A DNA stretch of 64,000 nucleotides. Source: Leptospira kmetyi serovar Malaysia str. Bejo-Iso9 (GTDB lineage: Bacteria; Spirochaetota; Leptospiria; Leptospirales; Leptospiraceae). The notes beneath the pieces are model-generated. The model was not told where the DNA came from, searched no databases, and worked only from the letters and a program-made list of their open reading frames with translations. The stretch lies in the NCBI RefSeq assembly GCF_000243735.2, contig NZ_AHMP02000003.1, positions 3,060,001 through 3,124,000 of the forward strand, read 5' to 3'. The position numbers and the translations under genes are program-made. Positions 1 through 9,120 of this stretch are shown piece after piece (position 1 is the stretch's first letter; each line of letters starts with the position of its first letter).

Positions 1-1
1 T

Positions 2-475
<474 letters not shown>

Positions 476-561
476 ACAAAGAAATTCATTTCCTATATTC
501 CTGCAGAACAGTTGTTATATATAAAACCGAAGTCGTTTTAAACGGCAAGCGGGAGGTGAAC

Positions 562-1068
562 TTGGATTTGTTTCTGCAGGAGCCGATTCCTCGGAGTCGT
601 TTTCTTAAACTAGGTTTAAAATTCTTGGCCGTGACCGCGTTTGTCCTTCCGGGGATCAACGCGTGTTCCAGCGGTTCCATTCCTCGATTGAGAGGTTTGA
701 AAGAAGATCATTATCTTTCTTTCAAATCCTTAGGAGAAGTTTTTCTCAAAGACAATCCTCTTCCCGATTTCGATTTGGGAGTTGCCGTCGACGATTATAT
801 CTACGGTCATCCGACTCCTATCGATACGGAGGATGTTCTTCTTTTATTGGGAATGATTCCTTCCTCCACTCTTGCGGCGCTCGCTCTCGATTTTTCTTTC
901 AAGCCTATGACTTCGTTAACGGTGGAAGAAAGAGAAAAACGTTTATTGTCTTGGAAGACTTCTTCCCTCGGTTTGAAAAGGGGAGCATATTCGATCATGA
1001 GACAGATCGCATTCTTCCTTGTTTCAAAAGACAAAAGAATTCAAAAATTAGCGGGATACGAGGGATAA
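562..1068 (+). CDS. Small subunit of a GMC-type dehydrogenase (gluconate 2-dehydrogenase subunit 3-like), exported
   Basis: The protein of about 168 aa has an N-terminal basic/hydrophobic segment (RSRFLKLGLKFLAVTAFVLPG) ending in INAC, so it may be a lipoprotein with a loose spirochaete lipobox. The C-terminus (EEREKRLLSWKTSSLGLKR ... KLAGYEG) matches the pattern of the small partner subunit of membrane-bound GMC dehydrogenases (gluconate 2-dehydrogenase subunit 3 family). That pattern has an EER-helix, an 'S..l+r' helix and a closing GY-G. The GMC flavoprotein starts 1 nt after its stop, which supports a two-subunit enzyme. GTG at 556 overlaps the Shine-Dalgarno GGGAGG (551-556), so TTG at 562 is preferred. 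The family call is by pattern, not by alignment. Confidence 0.65.
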   Translation: MDLFLQEPIPRSRFLKLGLKFLAVTAFVLPGINACSSGSIPRLRGLKEDHYLSFKSLGEVFLKDNPLPDFDLGVAVDDYIYGHPTPIDTEDVLLLLGMIPSSTLAALALDFSFKPMTSLTVEEREKRLLSWKTSSLGLKRGAYSIMRQIAFFLVSKDKRIQKLAGYEG

Positions 1069-1069
1069 G

Positions 1070-2686
1070 ATGGGCGGAATTCCAGCGGCAAATGATAAGA
1101 TCATCACACCGAAAAAGCATAAGGAAATTATAGAAAGAGAAAACATCCAAAACGGAACTTGGGAATTGAAGGCCGACGCGGTCGTAATCGGTTCCGGTGC
1201 GGGCGGCGCGGTTGCGGCCGCGACTCTTGCAAAACAAGGATGGAACGTCGTTTTGATCGAGGAAGGTTCTTATTTTACTCCGGCTCAATTTACCGGGGAA
1301 GAATTTATGTCCTCGGCAAGATTGTATCGAGATGCGGGGTTCATCATATCGGAAGAACAAACCTTGAGTATTCTTCAGGGAAGAACGATCGGCGGCTCCA
1401 CCACGGTCAACTGGCAAACTTCCTTATATCCGCCCGATTACGTTACGGCCGAATGGGATCAACGATTCGGTTTGAAAGGATATTCCAGACAAGATATGGA
1501 TCCGTTCGTATCTTCCGTTCACGAGAGATTGGGGGTTCATCCGGTTCCTCAGAATCTGATCAACGCGAATAACAACACTTTGATGAAAGGCGGAAAGGCC
1601 TTGGGGCTTCATCCCGAAGTTCTCAATAACAACAATAGAGGTTGTATCGGTTTGGGAAGATGCGGCCTCGGTTGTCCGATCAACGCGAAACAGTCGATGT
1701 TTTTGACTTATATCCCGGACGCAATCGAAGCCGGTGCGACCGTGATCGCCAACATGAAAGCCCAAGTCATACACGACGGAACTACGAAAGTTGTGGTCGC
1801 GGATTTTACGCCCGATCCGTATGAAAAAGCTCCCGATGTAGTCATCAAGAAGTTAAAGATTTCCGCAAAGGTCGTCGTTGTAAGCGCCGGTGCGATCGAA
1901 GGTCCGGCCCTTTTGCAAAGATCCGGTTTGGGCAACGATTGGGTGGGAAGAAATTTAAAAGTCCATCCTACGAGTACTATCTTCGCCGTTTTTGACGAGA
2001 AGATCAACATGTTCTCCGGTCCTCCGCAATCGGCTGTGATCAAAGACGGCCACAATCAAAACAACACGGGTTATGGATTCTGGCTCGAAGTCGCTCCGTT
2101 CCGTCCTACGTTAGCCGCTTCTTTGATTCCTTTTTATGGAAAAAGACAATTCGAACAAATCGAAAGATATTCGAACATGAGCGCGGGAATCGTTTTGGTT
2201 CGCGACGGCGCCGACGGGGAAGCCAACGCCTCCGTTAAGTGGTCTTTGGGAAGAAGAAAGGTTTATTTCGAACTCACGCAAGGCGACGGAAAGAATATGC
2301 TTCGCGGTTTAAAAATGTTGGCCGAGGTGCAAGCGGCGGCAGGCGCGAAAGAATTGATCTTTCCGTTTCCCGATATGGAAGCTCCCGTTGCCGTGGATCG
2401 TAATACGAAGTTTGATTGGATTCTCGAAAAGAAATTCAACCCGGGAAGTTTACTCGTGGGTTCCGCGCATCCGCATGGATCGATTCAGGCCGCGGATTCT
2501 CCCGAAAAAGGAGCCGTGGACCCGAGTTTGGAATTGTATGGACACAAAAATATTTTTGTGATCGATGCTTCCGTATATCCGACGGGTCTTTCGGTCAATC
2601 CTCAGATTACAACGATGAGTTTGGCTCTTCGTGCGTCGGAAGCGCTTGCGTCAAAAAAACAGGAAAAATTAGGAAATTTATTATAA
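1070..2686 (+). CDS. GMC family FAD-dependent oxidoreductase
   Basis: At 538 aa this has the usual length for glucose-methanol-choline oxidoreductases. The ADP-binding motif GSGAGGAVAAATLAKQGW lies near residue 42, followed by the GMC signature region GRTIGGSTTVNWQTS. A Cys-rich insert (CIGLGRCGLGCPINAKQS, about residues 192-209) is typical of the long-chain alcohol oxidase-like/bacterial membrane GMC subgroup. The C-terminal domain carries SAHPHGS, the position of the catalytic histidine, and ends with the FAD-contacting DASVYPTGLSVNPQITTM block. It is co-transcribed with the preceding small subunit, so it probably oxidises a hydroxyl or sterol-like substrate and passes electrons on. The substrate cannot be read from the sequence. 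Confidence 0.85.
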   Translation: MGGIPAANDKIITPKKHKEIIERENIQNGTWELKADAVVIGSGAGGAVAAATLAKQGWNVVLIEEGSYFTPAQFTGEEFMSSARLYRDAGFIISEEQTLSILQGRTIGGSTTVNWQTSLYPPDYVTAEWDQRFGLKGYSRQDMDPFVSSVHERLGVHPVPQNLINANNNTLMKGGKALGLHPEVLNNNNRGCIGLGRCGLGCPINAKQSMFLTYIPDAIEAGATVIANMKAQVIHDGTTKVVVADFTPDPYEKAPDVVIKKLKISAKVVVVSAGAIEGPALLQRSGLGNDWVGRNLKVHPTSTIFAVFDEKINMFSGPPQSAVIKDGHNQNNTGYGFWLEVAPFRPTLAASLIPFYGKRQFEQIERYSNMSAGIVLVRDGADGEANASVKWSLGRRKVYFELTQGDGKNMLRGLKMLAEVQAAAGAKELIFPFPDMEAPVAVDRNTKFDWILEKKFNPGSLLVGSAHPHGSIQAADSPEKGAVDPSLELYGHKNIFVIDASVYPTGLSVNPQITTMSLALRASEALASKKQEKLGNLL

Positions 2687-2746
2687 ACCAGTCCGGAGAG
2701 GGGTTGCAAATTCACTTTTAAAAAAGACTTCCTCTCCGAAACTGGT
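2687..2746 (+). promoter_or_regulatory. Imperfect 14-bp inverted repeat directly before the start codon of the TPR gene
   Basis: ACCAGT (2687-2692) pairs with ACTGGT (2741-2746), and CGGAGAGG (2694-2701) pairs with CCTCTCCG (2731-2738). A one-base versus two-base internal bulge separates the two stems, and the loop is about 29 nt. The right arm ends three bases before ATG 2750, and no T-run follows, so it does not look like an intrinsic terminator. No clear Shine-Dalgarno sequence lies between stem and start. A translational control element or a protein-binding site is inferred. Confidence 0.5.
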
Positions 2747-2749
2747 CCT

Positions 2750-4252
2750 ATGCGCTTCAGGATTCTTCTTTTTTCGGTTCTTTTGTATTCTTCCACAACT
2801 TCGTTGTATGCGGATTTGAAGGAAGGTAAGAAGGCTTATGCGAGAAAGGACTTTTCCAAAGCCATGGATGAGTTCCAGAAGTTCAACGACGCCAATCCTT
2901 CTTCGGGTGAAGCGTGGATGTATATGGGTTACATCTACGAATACAGAAGGGATTATCCGAAATCCATTCAAAGTTTCAAAAAAGCGGTCGGACTGAACTT
3001 ACCGAAAAAGGACTTAGTCAACTGCTATCAAAAGATCATTCTCTATTTCAATTATCAAAGGGATTATCACGAGGTCATCGCGTATTCCAATCGTCTTTTG
3101 AGAATCGATCCGGATCTTTCTCATATTCAAAAAATCAGATCCACAGCCGAGGAAAGACTTTCTTCCGGTCATGTGGTTCATCATAAACCGAAAAAACAAG
3201 TCGAAGAACCCGAAAGTTCCGGGCCCGATTCCGAAGAAGATTATCTGAAAATTCTCAAGAAAGATCCCGCAGACGAATCGGCTCGTTGGAATCTTTCCCT
3301 GATCTACGCGAATCGCAAAGAGTTTCAAAAAGCGGAAACACTTTTGGAAGGACTTGTTAAGGATTTTCCCGAAAAACAGGATTATCTTTATAAGTACGGG
3401 GTGATTCTAATCCGAATCGAAAAATATTCCGAAGCGTTACAAATCTTGGATAAACTCGAGGACAAAATCGGAACCAATAGTCCGAAAATGTTATATTATG
3501 CAAATCTAAACCAAGCGGTTGCGTATCACAAGATGAAACGTTACGAAGAAGCCGCGAAGTATTATAGAAAATCGTACGCCGCAAACACGACGGTTCAACC
3601 TTTGATCGGATTGACCAAACTCAAATACGAAGTAAAGGATTGCGAGAACGCGATCAAAACCGCGGAGAAAGCTCTTGAGTTCGGGGAAAAAACGCACGAG
3701 ATCCGGATGTATTTGGCGCTTTGTAAGATTCAGAACAAGGAAGAAACCGAAGGTTATACGATCTTAAAGGAAATCGCATCCAAGCTTGAAAGGGAGAATC
3801 CCGATTTCAAAAATCTACCCGACGTTTACAACGACGGAATTTTGAAACTCGCCCGTTATTACACCAATCACGGAGAATACGAAAAAGCGCTCCGTTATTT
3901 TCATTCGGTTCAATCCTCCGAAGAAGAAGAAAGAGAATATCGTTTTTATCTCGGTAAGGCTTATTACTACACGGGAAAGATCGATCAGGCGATTCTTCTT
4001 TTGGAAAAAGTGGGCGGTTCTTCGGGAGCGTATTATCTATTAGCAAAATGTTATGCGAATAAGGATGATCTCGAAAAAACGATGGAATACATTCGCAAAG
4101 CCGCGAATATGAAACCCGCGATCTGGGCCGCGGCGGCCGAGGAAAAAGAGTTCGATCGTTTTAAGGAAAAATCCTCGTTTAAATCCTTCTTAGAATCCAA
4201 GGGTTCCGATAAGGAAAAACACCAAGATTCTCAAGCCTTGGATAAAACCTAA
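2750..4252 (+). CDS. Exported tetratricopeptide (TPR) repeat protein
   Basis: The 500-aa protein has a cleavable-type signal peptide (about residues 1-21, ending SLYA). TPR units are visible at about 22-130 (AYARKDFSKAMDEFQKF, GEAWMYMGYIYEYRRDYPKS) and again from about 165 to the end (ARWNLSLIYANRKEFQKAE, REYRFYLGKAYYYTGKIDQA, AYYLLAKCYANKDDLEKT). A charged linker (about 142-163) separates the two groups. No enzymatic motif is seen. It is probably a periplasmic or envelope scaffold for protein-protein contacts. Its start codon sits immediately after a hairpin, which may affect its translation. Function is unknown. Confidence 0.8.
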   Translation: MRFRILLFSVLLYSSTTSLYADLKEGKKAYARKDFSKAMDEFQKFNDANPSSGEAWMYMGYIYEYRRDYPKSIQSFKKAVGLNLPKKDLVNCYQKIILYFNYQRDYHEVIAYSNRLLRIDPDLSHIQKIRSTAEERLSSGHVVHHKPKKQVEEPESSGPDSEEDYLKILKKDPADESARWNLSLIYANRKEFQKAETLLEGLVKDFPEKQDYLYKYGVILIRIEKYSEALQILDKLEDKIGTNSPKMLYYANLNQAVAYHKMKRYEEAAKYYRKSYAANTTVQPLIGLTKLKYEVKDCENAIKTAEKALEFGEKTHEIRMYLALCKIQNKEETEGYTILKEIASKLERENPDFKNLPDVYNDGILKLARYYTNHGEYEKALRYFHSVQSSEEEEREYRFYLGKAYYYTGKIDQAILLLEKVGGSSGAYYLLAKCYANKDDLEKTMEYIRKAANMKPAIWAAAAEEKEFDRFKEKSSFKSFLESKGSDKEKHQDSQALDKT

Positions 4253-4260
4253 GTTAAGAA

Positions 4261-4971
4261 TCAATCCAAGTTTCTAAGTTTAAGCAAAGAATTGATATCG
4301 ACTTGTCCCGGCGCTTTCGGTTCCGTCCAACAACAATAAGTAAAAATGGAACCGAAGGAATCCGGAAACACTCTCGAAATCACACCCATCTGGCCCATAC
4401 AAATTCCGGTTAAAAATACATTCAATTTTTTGAATTCGTTTGCGATCTTTCGAAACGAAGAGAGAAACTCGGTAAGTTCGGAAATCGAATTCGGATAAAC
4501 TGCGAATTTATAAACCAAGGGAAGAATTCCTTCGTATTTTTTCGTTCCCGCCAGGTAAGAATCTTTTCGAATCCAATCCTTGATTTCCGAGTCCGCCAGG
4601 ATTCCGTCGAATTTATGAACGGATCGGATTAAGCCGAAACCTTTATCGGCTTGAGAATCGAAAATGCCGTTCGGACGATTCAGTTCCAGATCGAGATAAT
4701 GATTTCTCGGATCAAGTTGCGCTACGATCGAGTTAAAATCGAATTCGTTTTCTTTTGCGGATGCGGTTTGATCCGTGTCGCCCGCTTGTCTATAAGTGAA
4801 AATACATTTTGCATCGAGCGCTTTGATCTTATCGGGAAGTTTTTGCGTAAGGCTTTCCGGAGAAAAAAGATCCAAACGGATTTCGATCCAATCGCAGTTC
4901 GGATGTTCTTTGAGAGAAAAAAATTCATTCTCACTTACGGTAAGAACGATTTTAAATTCTCGAGCGCTCAT
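4261..4971 (-). CDS. aroD: Type I 3-dehydroquinate dehydratase
   Basis: The enzyme converts 3-dehydroquinate to 3-dehydroshikimate, step 3 of the shikimate pathway, through a Schiff base. Visible family features are EIRLDL near the N-terminus, RSVHKF with the catalytic histidine, YKFAV with the Schiff-base lysine, and MGQMGVISRVF...GSIFTYCC...APGQVD at the C-terminus. Length (about 236 aa) is normal. ATG 4971 starts 5 nt after the kdsD stop. A TTG at 4980 would overlap kdsD by 4 nt and give three more residues, so both are possible. It is the last gene of a four-gene minus-strand run. Confidence 0.9.
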   Translation of the reverse strand: MSAREFKIVLTVSENEFFSLKEHPNCDWIEIRLDLFSPESLTQKLPDKIKALDAKCIFTYRQAGDTDQTASAKENEFDFNSIVAQLDPRNHYLDLELNRPNGIFDSQADKGFGLIRSVHKFDGILADSEIKDWIRKDSYLAGTKKYEGILPLVYKFAVYPNSISELTEFLSSFRKIANEFKKLNVFLTGICMGQMGVISRVFPDSFGSIFTYCCWTEPKAPGQVDINSLLKLRNLD

Positions 4972-4976
4972 AAATC

Positions 4977-5945
4977 TCAAAGACCTTTTTGTAAAAGATC
5001 GTGAATGGAAACGATTCCGATCAAACGTTTAGAATCGTCAACGATCGGAGCGACCGAAATCGGATTCGGTCTGGATTCCATTTGTTTTAAAACGTCGTAT
5101 GCGTTGGAGCCGGACTGAAACGCGGTCGGATTCGGATTCATCAACTGTTCCGCAATGATGGAAGAATCGAGTTTGCCCTCTTTCAATTTTTTGCGAATGT
5201 CAAAATCCGTAATGATTCCTAAAAGTTTGCCGGAAGAATCCGTAACCCCGGTGGCACCTTGTCTTTTAACGGTGATTTCCGTGAGTATGTCTTCCAACTT
5301 CGTGTTCGGAGAAACTTTAGCGAGGTCCTTGTCCTTTCGCATCACGTCGTCGATCTTCAAACTCAGACGTTTTCCGAGTCTTCCCGCGGGATGATAAAGA
5401 GCAAAGTCCTCTTTTTTAAAATCCTTTAACTCCATCAAACACATAGCGATCGCGTCACCTAAGATCAACGCGATTGTAGTACTCGAAGTAGGAGCGAGTT
5501 CGAGAGGACATGCTTCCTTTAAAACGGGAGTGATTAATACGACATCGGATTCTTTGGCAAGTTTGGAATCAACGTTAGCCGTCATCGAAATCAATTTCGC
5601 TCCGATGTTTTTGATCGTGGGAATCAGGTTGAGCAATTCTTCGCTTTCTCCCGATTTCCCGATCGCGATTACGACGTCCTCGCCGGAAATGATTCCGGCG
5701 TCGCCGTGTGCCGCGTCCGCAGGATGTAAAAAAACGGAAGGGGTTCCCGTGGAAGATAAGGTCGAAGAGATTTTTTTACCGACATCGCCGGATTTACCAA
5801 CTCCGGTTACGATCAGTTTTCCTTTGGAATGGAGAATTAATTCGATCGCGTTTTTGATCGAAGGATCCAAATTCTTTCTGAAATGAAGAATGGATTCTAT
5901 CTCCGTATCGATCGCCTTTTCTATCTTTTCAAAAATTGGATCCAA
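4977..5945 (-). CDS. kdsD: D-arabinose 5-phosphate isomerase (KpsF/GutQ family)
   Basis: At 322 aa it has the standard architecture. A SIS sugar-isomerase domain (about 35-170) contains GKLIVTGVGKSGDVGKKISSTLSSTGTPS and HGDAG...DVVIAIGKSGES, and a tandem CBS pair (about 205-322) ends in IVSIHDLLQKGL. The enzyme makes arabinose-5-phosphate for Kdo synthesis in LPS. The start is TTG 5945, supported by GGAGG six bases upstream. This start lies 17 nt inside the upstream NusG-like gene, so translation is likely coupled. Confidence 0.93.
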   Translation of the reverse strand: MDPIFEKIEKAIDTEIESILHFRKNLDPSIKNAIELILHSKGKLIVTGVGKSGDVGKKISSTLSSTGTPSVFLHPADAAHGDAGIISGEDVVIAIGKSGESEELLNLIPTIKNIGAKLISMTANVDSKLAKESDVVLITPVLKEACPLELAPTSSTTIALILGDAIAMCLMELKDFKKEDFALYHPAGRLGKRLSLKIDDVMRKDKDLAKVSPNTKLEDILTEITVKRQGATGVTDSSGKLLGIITDFDIRKKLKEGKLDSSIIAEQLMNPNPTAFQSGSNAYDVLKQMESRPNPISVAPIVDDSKRLIGIVSIHDLLQKGL

Positions 5946-6468
5946 TGTTTTCCTCCAGTTTTAACGTTTTTACATCGAGCGTCACTGAAGTCATCAAATT
6001 CATTCCGGGAAATTTTACGATGATCTGTTCTTCATTTTTTCTTTGAACGATTTCGGCCTTAAACCCCGCAAACGGTCCTTCTTGGATGAGAACCTTTTTG
6101 CCCGGAAGAAGTTTTTCCTGAATCTCGACTTGAATTCGATCCGGATACGTCTCTAAAAAACTTTTCACTAAACTTAAATCTTCGTCCGGGATGACGTACG
6201 GTTTTCCAGCGTAGAAAACGAAATGATGCGCGCCGGGTAATTGAAGAATTCTTATCTTATCCTTAAAGAAGGAAATTTTTACGAAAATATAAGAAGGATA
6301 CATCGGTTCTTCGACGACCTTCCAACGATCGGACCATTTTTTCTTTTTGGAAATCAAGGGGAGAAAACATTCGATTCTTCTTTCTTGAAACAATCGTTTG
6401 AGCTTTTTCTCCGCTCGCGGATTGGTATAAAGAGCATACCATTCGTTTTCTTCAGAATTCTCTTTCAT
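5929..6468 (-). CDS. NusG/RfaH-like transcription elongation factor (NusG paralog)
   Basis: The 179-aa protein has a NusG N-terminal (NGN) domain: WYALYTNPRAEKKL, then CFLPLISKKKKW, then EPMYPSYIFVKI. A C-terminal KOW region follows with LLPGKKVLIQEGPFAGFKAEIV. Core NusG is normally encoded beside secE/rplK, which are not here, so this is a specialised paralog of the RfaH/LoaP/UpxY type. Such proteins act as operon-specific antiterminators for LPS, capsule or polysaccharide genes. Its overlap with kdsD (17 nt) and with the upstream gene (17 nt) fits a role in surface-polysaccharide expression, but the target is unknown. Confidence 0.85.
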   Translation of the reverse strand: MKENSEENEWYALYTNPRAEKKLKRLFQERRIECFLPLISKKKKWSDRWKVVEEPMYPSYIFVKISFFKDKIRILQLPGAHHFVFYAGKPYVIPDEDLSLVKSFLETYPDRIQVEIQEKLLPGKKVLIQEGPFAGFKAEIVQRKNEEQIIVKFPGMNLMTSVTLDVKTLKLEENIGSNF

Positions 6469-6931
6469 CTACTTTAAAGGAAACCGGAATGATCAGGTTC
6501 GTTCCTTCTTTCAAATCGAACTTCCAAGTCTTCAAGGCCCTATGAAATTCGACTTCAAAGATCGAATATCGGCAAGGTTGAATTGTCCTTAGAATTTCTC
6601 CCTTTCCACCAGATTTTATTCCCACTTCCCAAGAACAATCCGATTCCAGTCTTTGATCCAAAGCCCCTTGTGGAAAGTGGATTTCATTCTTAAATTTTTG
6701 TATTTCCCTTTCGACCGTCCCTTCGGCGTTCGCGTTTTCGGAAGCGGTTGTCGAGGAATTCTCACCGGAACCGTCCGGGGCAAAATTTAAGATTACGTTC
6801 GGAATGTTTCCCTTTTTAAGAAAAATCTTCAGATCTTTGATTTGCGAAAAGTCAAAGAAGGGAATAGAAACAAATAGAAATATTAGAATATGCAGAAAAC
6901 CGGAAATGAGAAAGGAAAGCCGAACGCTCAC
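6452..6931 (-). CDS. TonB-like single-pass membrane protein (energy-transducer C-terminal fold)
   Basis: The protein of about 159 aa has one N-terminal membrane segment (LSFLISGFLHILIFLFVSIPF). A low-complexity Ser/Asn/Glu linker (about 60-80) leads to a C-terminal domain with the TonB pattern: FPQGALDQRL, CSWEVGIKSGGKGEIL, then FHRALKTWKF and a closing IIPVSFKVD. GTG 6931 is preferred because AAAGGA lies 7 nt upstream; the frame is open further upstream. It is the first gene of the operon with the NusG paralog, kdsD and aroD. No ExbB/ExbD genes are nearby. The TonB relationship is a pattern judgement. Confidence 0.6.
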   Translation of the reverse strand: MSVRLSFLISGFLHILIFLFVSIPFFDFSQIKDLKIFLKKGNIPNVILNFAPDGSGENSSTTASENANAEGTVEREIQKFKNEIHFPQGALDQRLESDCSWEVGIKSGGKGEILRTIQPCRYSIFEVEFHRALKTWKFDLKEGTNLIIPVSFKVDEREF

Positions 6932-7372
6932 GAGTCCATCCTTTTGAATTCCGATCAGAGTGCAATTCGATCCCCGCAAAAATTAAAATAAAGTTTTCGA
7001 GTTTTCCACGAGACCATAAGAGTTTTATAGTTTGACGCACGGAATCAAACGTATTATTCCTCAAGGCGCAGATTCGGATCGGAAGCGTTTTGTTCGACGA
7101 GATTGTCGCTCGATACAAACCAATCTCGTTTTTATGTCTTACTTCTTTCGAGACGCGAAATCGTTTTAAAAATCACTCAATCGCATCACATTTTTATAAT
7201 ATAGATTCCGATTCCTTTCGGATTGAAATAACCATTCCGATCTACTTATAAGACGAGATCATAAAGACAACGGGCTATATTAGCTTTTTATGGAACGTCT
7301 TTTCGGTCGTTTTCCAAAATTTTTCTTTTAACTATCGAGGCTTATTTTCGGATGTAATTGAAGAGGTTTCCC
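6932..7372. other. Divergent intergenic region between the TonB-like gene and the chemoreceptor
   Basis: This gap of about 440 bases should hold both divergent promoters. Both strands are AT-rich. I see no convincing coding frame: an 88-codon minus-strand frame here has no family features and no good start. The one clear structure is the inverted repeat with T-run listed at 7098-7133. Confidence 0.5.
7098..7133 (+). terminator. Orphan intrinsic-terminator-like hairpin
   Basis: A perfect 8-bp inverted repeat, CGAGATTG (7098-7105) and CAATCTCG (7121-7128), encloses a 15-nt loop and is followed directly by TTTTT (7129-7133) on the plus strand. No plus-strand gene lies upstream within the window's coding map, since the neighbours upstream are on the minus strand. 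It could end a small RNA, act as a leader attenuator for the chemoreceptor, or be an operator. Confidence 0.45.
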
Positions 7373-9070
7373 ATGAGAAAAAATCTCCCCGTTACAAATA
7401 AAGAATTGGAGATTCCTTTCAACGCGGTTTTAATTTCCCGAACCGATACAAAGGGAAGAATTTCCTACGTGAGTCAGGACTTTGCTGAGATCAGCGGTTT
7501 TCCCGAAAAGGAGATGCTAGGCGAGCCACACAATCTCATTCGTCATCCGGACGTTCCCTCCGAAGTTTATCGAGAAATGTGGGAGACGATTCAAAACGGA
7601 AATCCTTGGAACGGAGTGGTAAAGAACCGCGCGAAATCGGGCGATCATTATTGGGTCGACGCGACCATTACTCCGGTAATGAGTGAAGGAGCGGTTGCGG
7701 GTTATATGTCGGTTCGTAAAAAAGCGACCCGCAAACAAATCGAAAAGGCCGAGGTTCTTTTTCGAGAATTGAGAAACACCGAATCCTTCTTTTGGAAACT
7801 CAAAGCCGCCGTTCGCGCCTTTTTTAAAAAACTCGGACTTTCCGGAAAAATCATCACATATGCTCTGCTCGTTTTTGTTCCTTTGTTGTTCGCGAATTAC
7901 GAATGGATTCAAAACGGTTTGATCTTCTTACCCGTTCTCGGAGTGGTTTGCGGAACGTTGGGCATTCTTCTTTTGATGCGAACGATTTTGAATTATCGAA
8001 AAGAAATCCGGGAAATCATTTCGATTCAGAAAGAAATCGTATCCGGAAATTTTTTAACGGAAATTCCTGCGAGGAGAGGAAACTCCGAAATCACGGAGAT
8101 TCATTCGAGTCTTCGAGTGCTTGTGATCAGCGTTTGGGGTTTACTCGTTCAAATCAAAGAGAACTTTGAAAAGAATAAACAACTCTATCAATATCTTTCC
8201 GAATCCACGGAACAATTTCAATCCAGAACGCACACACAAGCGGCTTCGGTCGAAGAAACCGCGTCCGCTTCTCAAGAATTATCGTCCACGTTGGACGAAA
8301 TCGTAAAGTCGATTCATCTTCAGTCTTCGGGACTTACCGCGATCAACGACGGAATCGGAAAAGTAAACGAATCGATTCAGAACGTTTCCAAATCGATGGA
8401 CAACCTGTCGCATCAGACTTCTTCCGTAAAACAAAAGGCCTCTCAGAGCGAAGAAACTTTCGGAAGAGCGATTCTTGCGATGGATGAAATCAAAGAATAT
8501 TCGAACGGAATTTCAAAGATCATCGGCATCATCACTTCCATTTCCGAAAAGACGAACTTGTTGGCGTTAAACGCATCGATCGAATCCGCAAGAGCGGGAG
8601 AAGCAGGAAAAGGATTCAGCGTAGTCGCTGAGGAAATTTCAAAACTCGCGGACCAAACTCGAAATTCCATCAAGGATATCGTAACTCTGATCAGCAACAC
8701 GACGAAAGCGGTCGACTTCGGCGCCGAAAAATTTCAAGAGTCGTTGTCCATCGTCAAAGAACTAACCGATTATATCGGCGAAGTAAATTCTTCCGCGACG
8801 ATCGTAACCGCTTCCTTGTCCGCACAAGCGGAGAAGTTAAGCGAGATCCGAAAAAACACGGATCAAGTCAATCGACTCGGAGAAACGGTGAACGAATCTT
8901 CCGGATTTCAAAAAACCGCTTCCGATGAAATTTCACATTCGATGCAAAGTATCGCGGACAGTTCGGAATCGATCGCAAGAACCTCGGAAGAAATCAAACA
9001 CTTCGTGGACGAATCGGTTTTAAAAGCGGCGAAATTGCAGGAAATTTTAAGACATTTTAGAACTTCCTAA
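7373..9070 (+). CDS. Methyl-accepting chemotaxis protein with N-terminal PAS domain (Aer-like)
   Basis: The 565-aa protein begins with a cytoplasmic PAS domain (about 10-115; [45 protein letters not shown]), which is the Aer type that usually binds a flavin or haem. Two membrane helices follow (about 160-203), then a HAMP-like linker and a long MCP signalling coiled coil (about 270-565) with the CheA/CheW-binding hairpin tip [33 protein letters not shown]. No large periplasmic domain is present, so it should sense an internal signal such as redox state. ATG 7373 has AAGAGG six bases upstream; an upstream in-frame TTG at 7358 is less likely. Confidence 0.92.
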   Translation: MRKNLPVTNKELEIPFNAVLISRTDTKGRISYVSQDFAEISGFPEKEMLGEPHNLIRHPDVPSEVYREMWETIQNGNPWNGVVKNRAKSGDHYWVDATITPVMSEGAVAGYMSVRKKATRKQIEKAEVLFRELRNTESFFWKLKAAVRAFFKKLGLSGKIITYALLVFVPLLFANYEWIQNGLIFLPVLGVVCGTLGILLLMRTILNYRKEIREIISIQKEIVSGNFLTEIPARRGNSEITEIHSSLRVLVISVWGLLVQIKENFEKNKQLYQYLSESTEQFQSRTHTQAASVEETASASQELSSTLDEIVKSIHLQSSGLTAINDGIGKVNESIQNVSKSMDNLSHQTSSVKQKASQSEETFGRAILAMDEIKEYSNGISKIIGIITSISEKTNLLALNASIESARAGEAGKGFSVVAEEISKLADQTRNSIKDIVTLISNTTKAVDFGAEKFQESLSIVKELTDYIGEVNSSATIVTASLSAQAEKLSEIRKNTDQVNRLGETVNESSGFQKTASDEISHSMQSIADSSESIARTSEEIKHFVDESVLKAAKLQEILRHFRTS

Positions 9071-9120
9071 GAAAAGGTAAATTCTCTCGGAAATAAAGAA
9101 ATCTGCCGATAACTAGATCG

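Noticed and set aside
6852..7118. An 88-codon minus-strand frame before the TonB-like gene
   Set aside because: It overlaps the TonB-like signal region in another frame and has no domain, signal or ribosome site.
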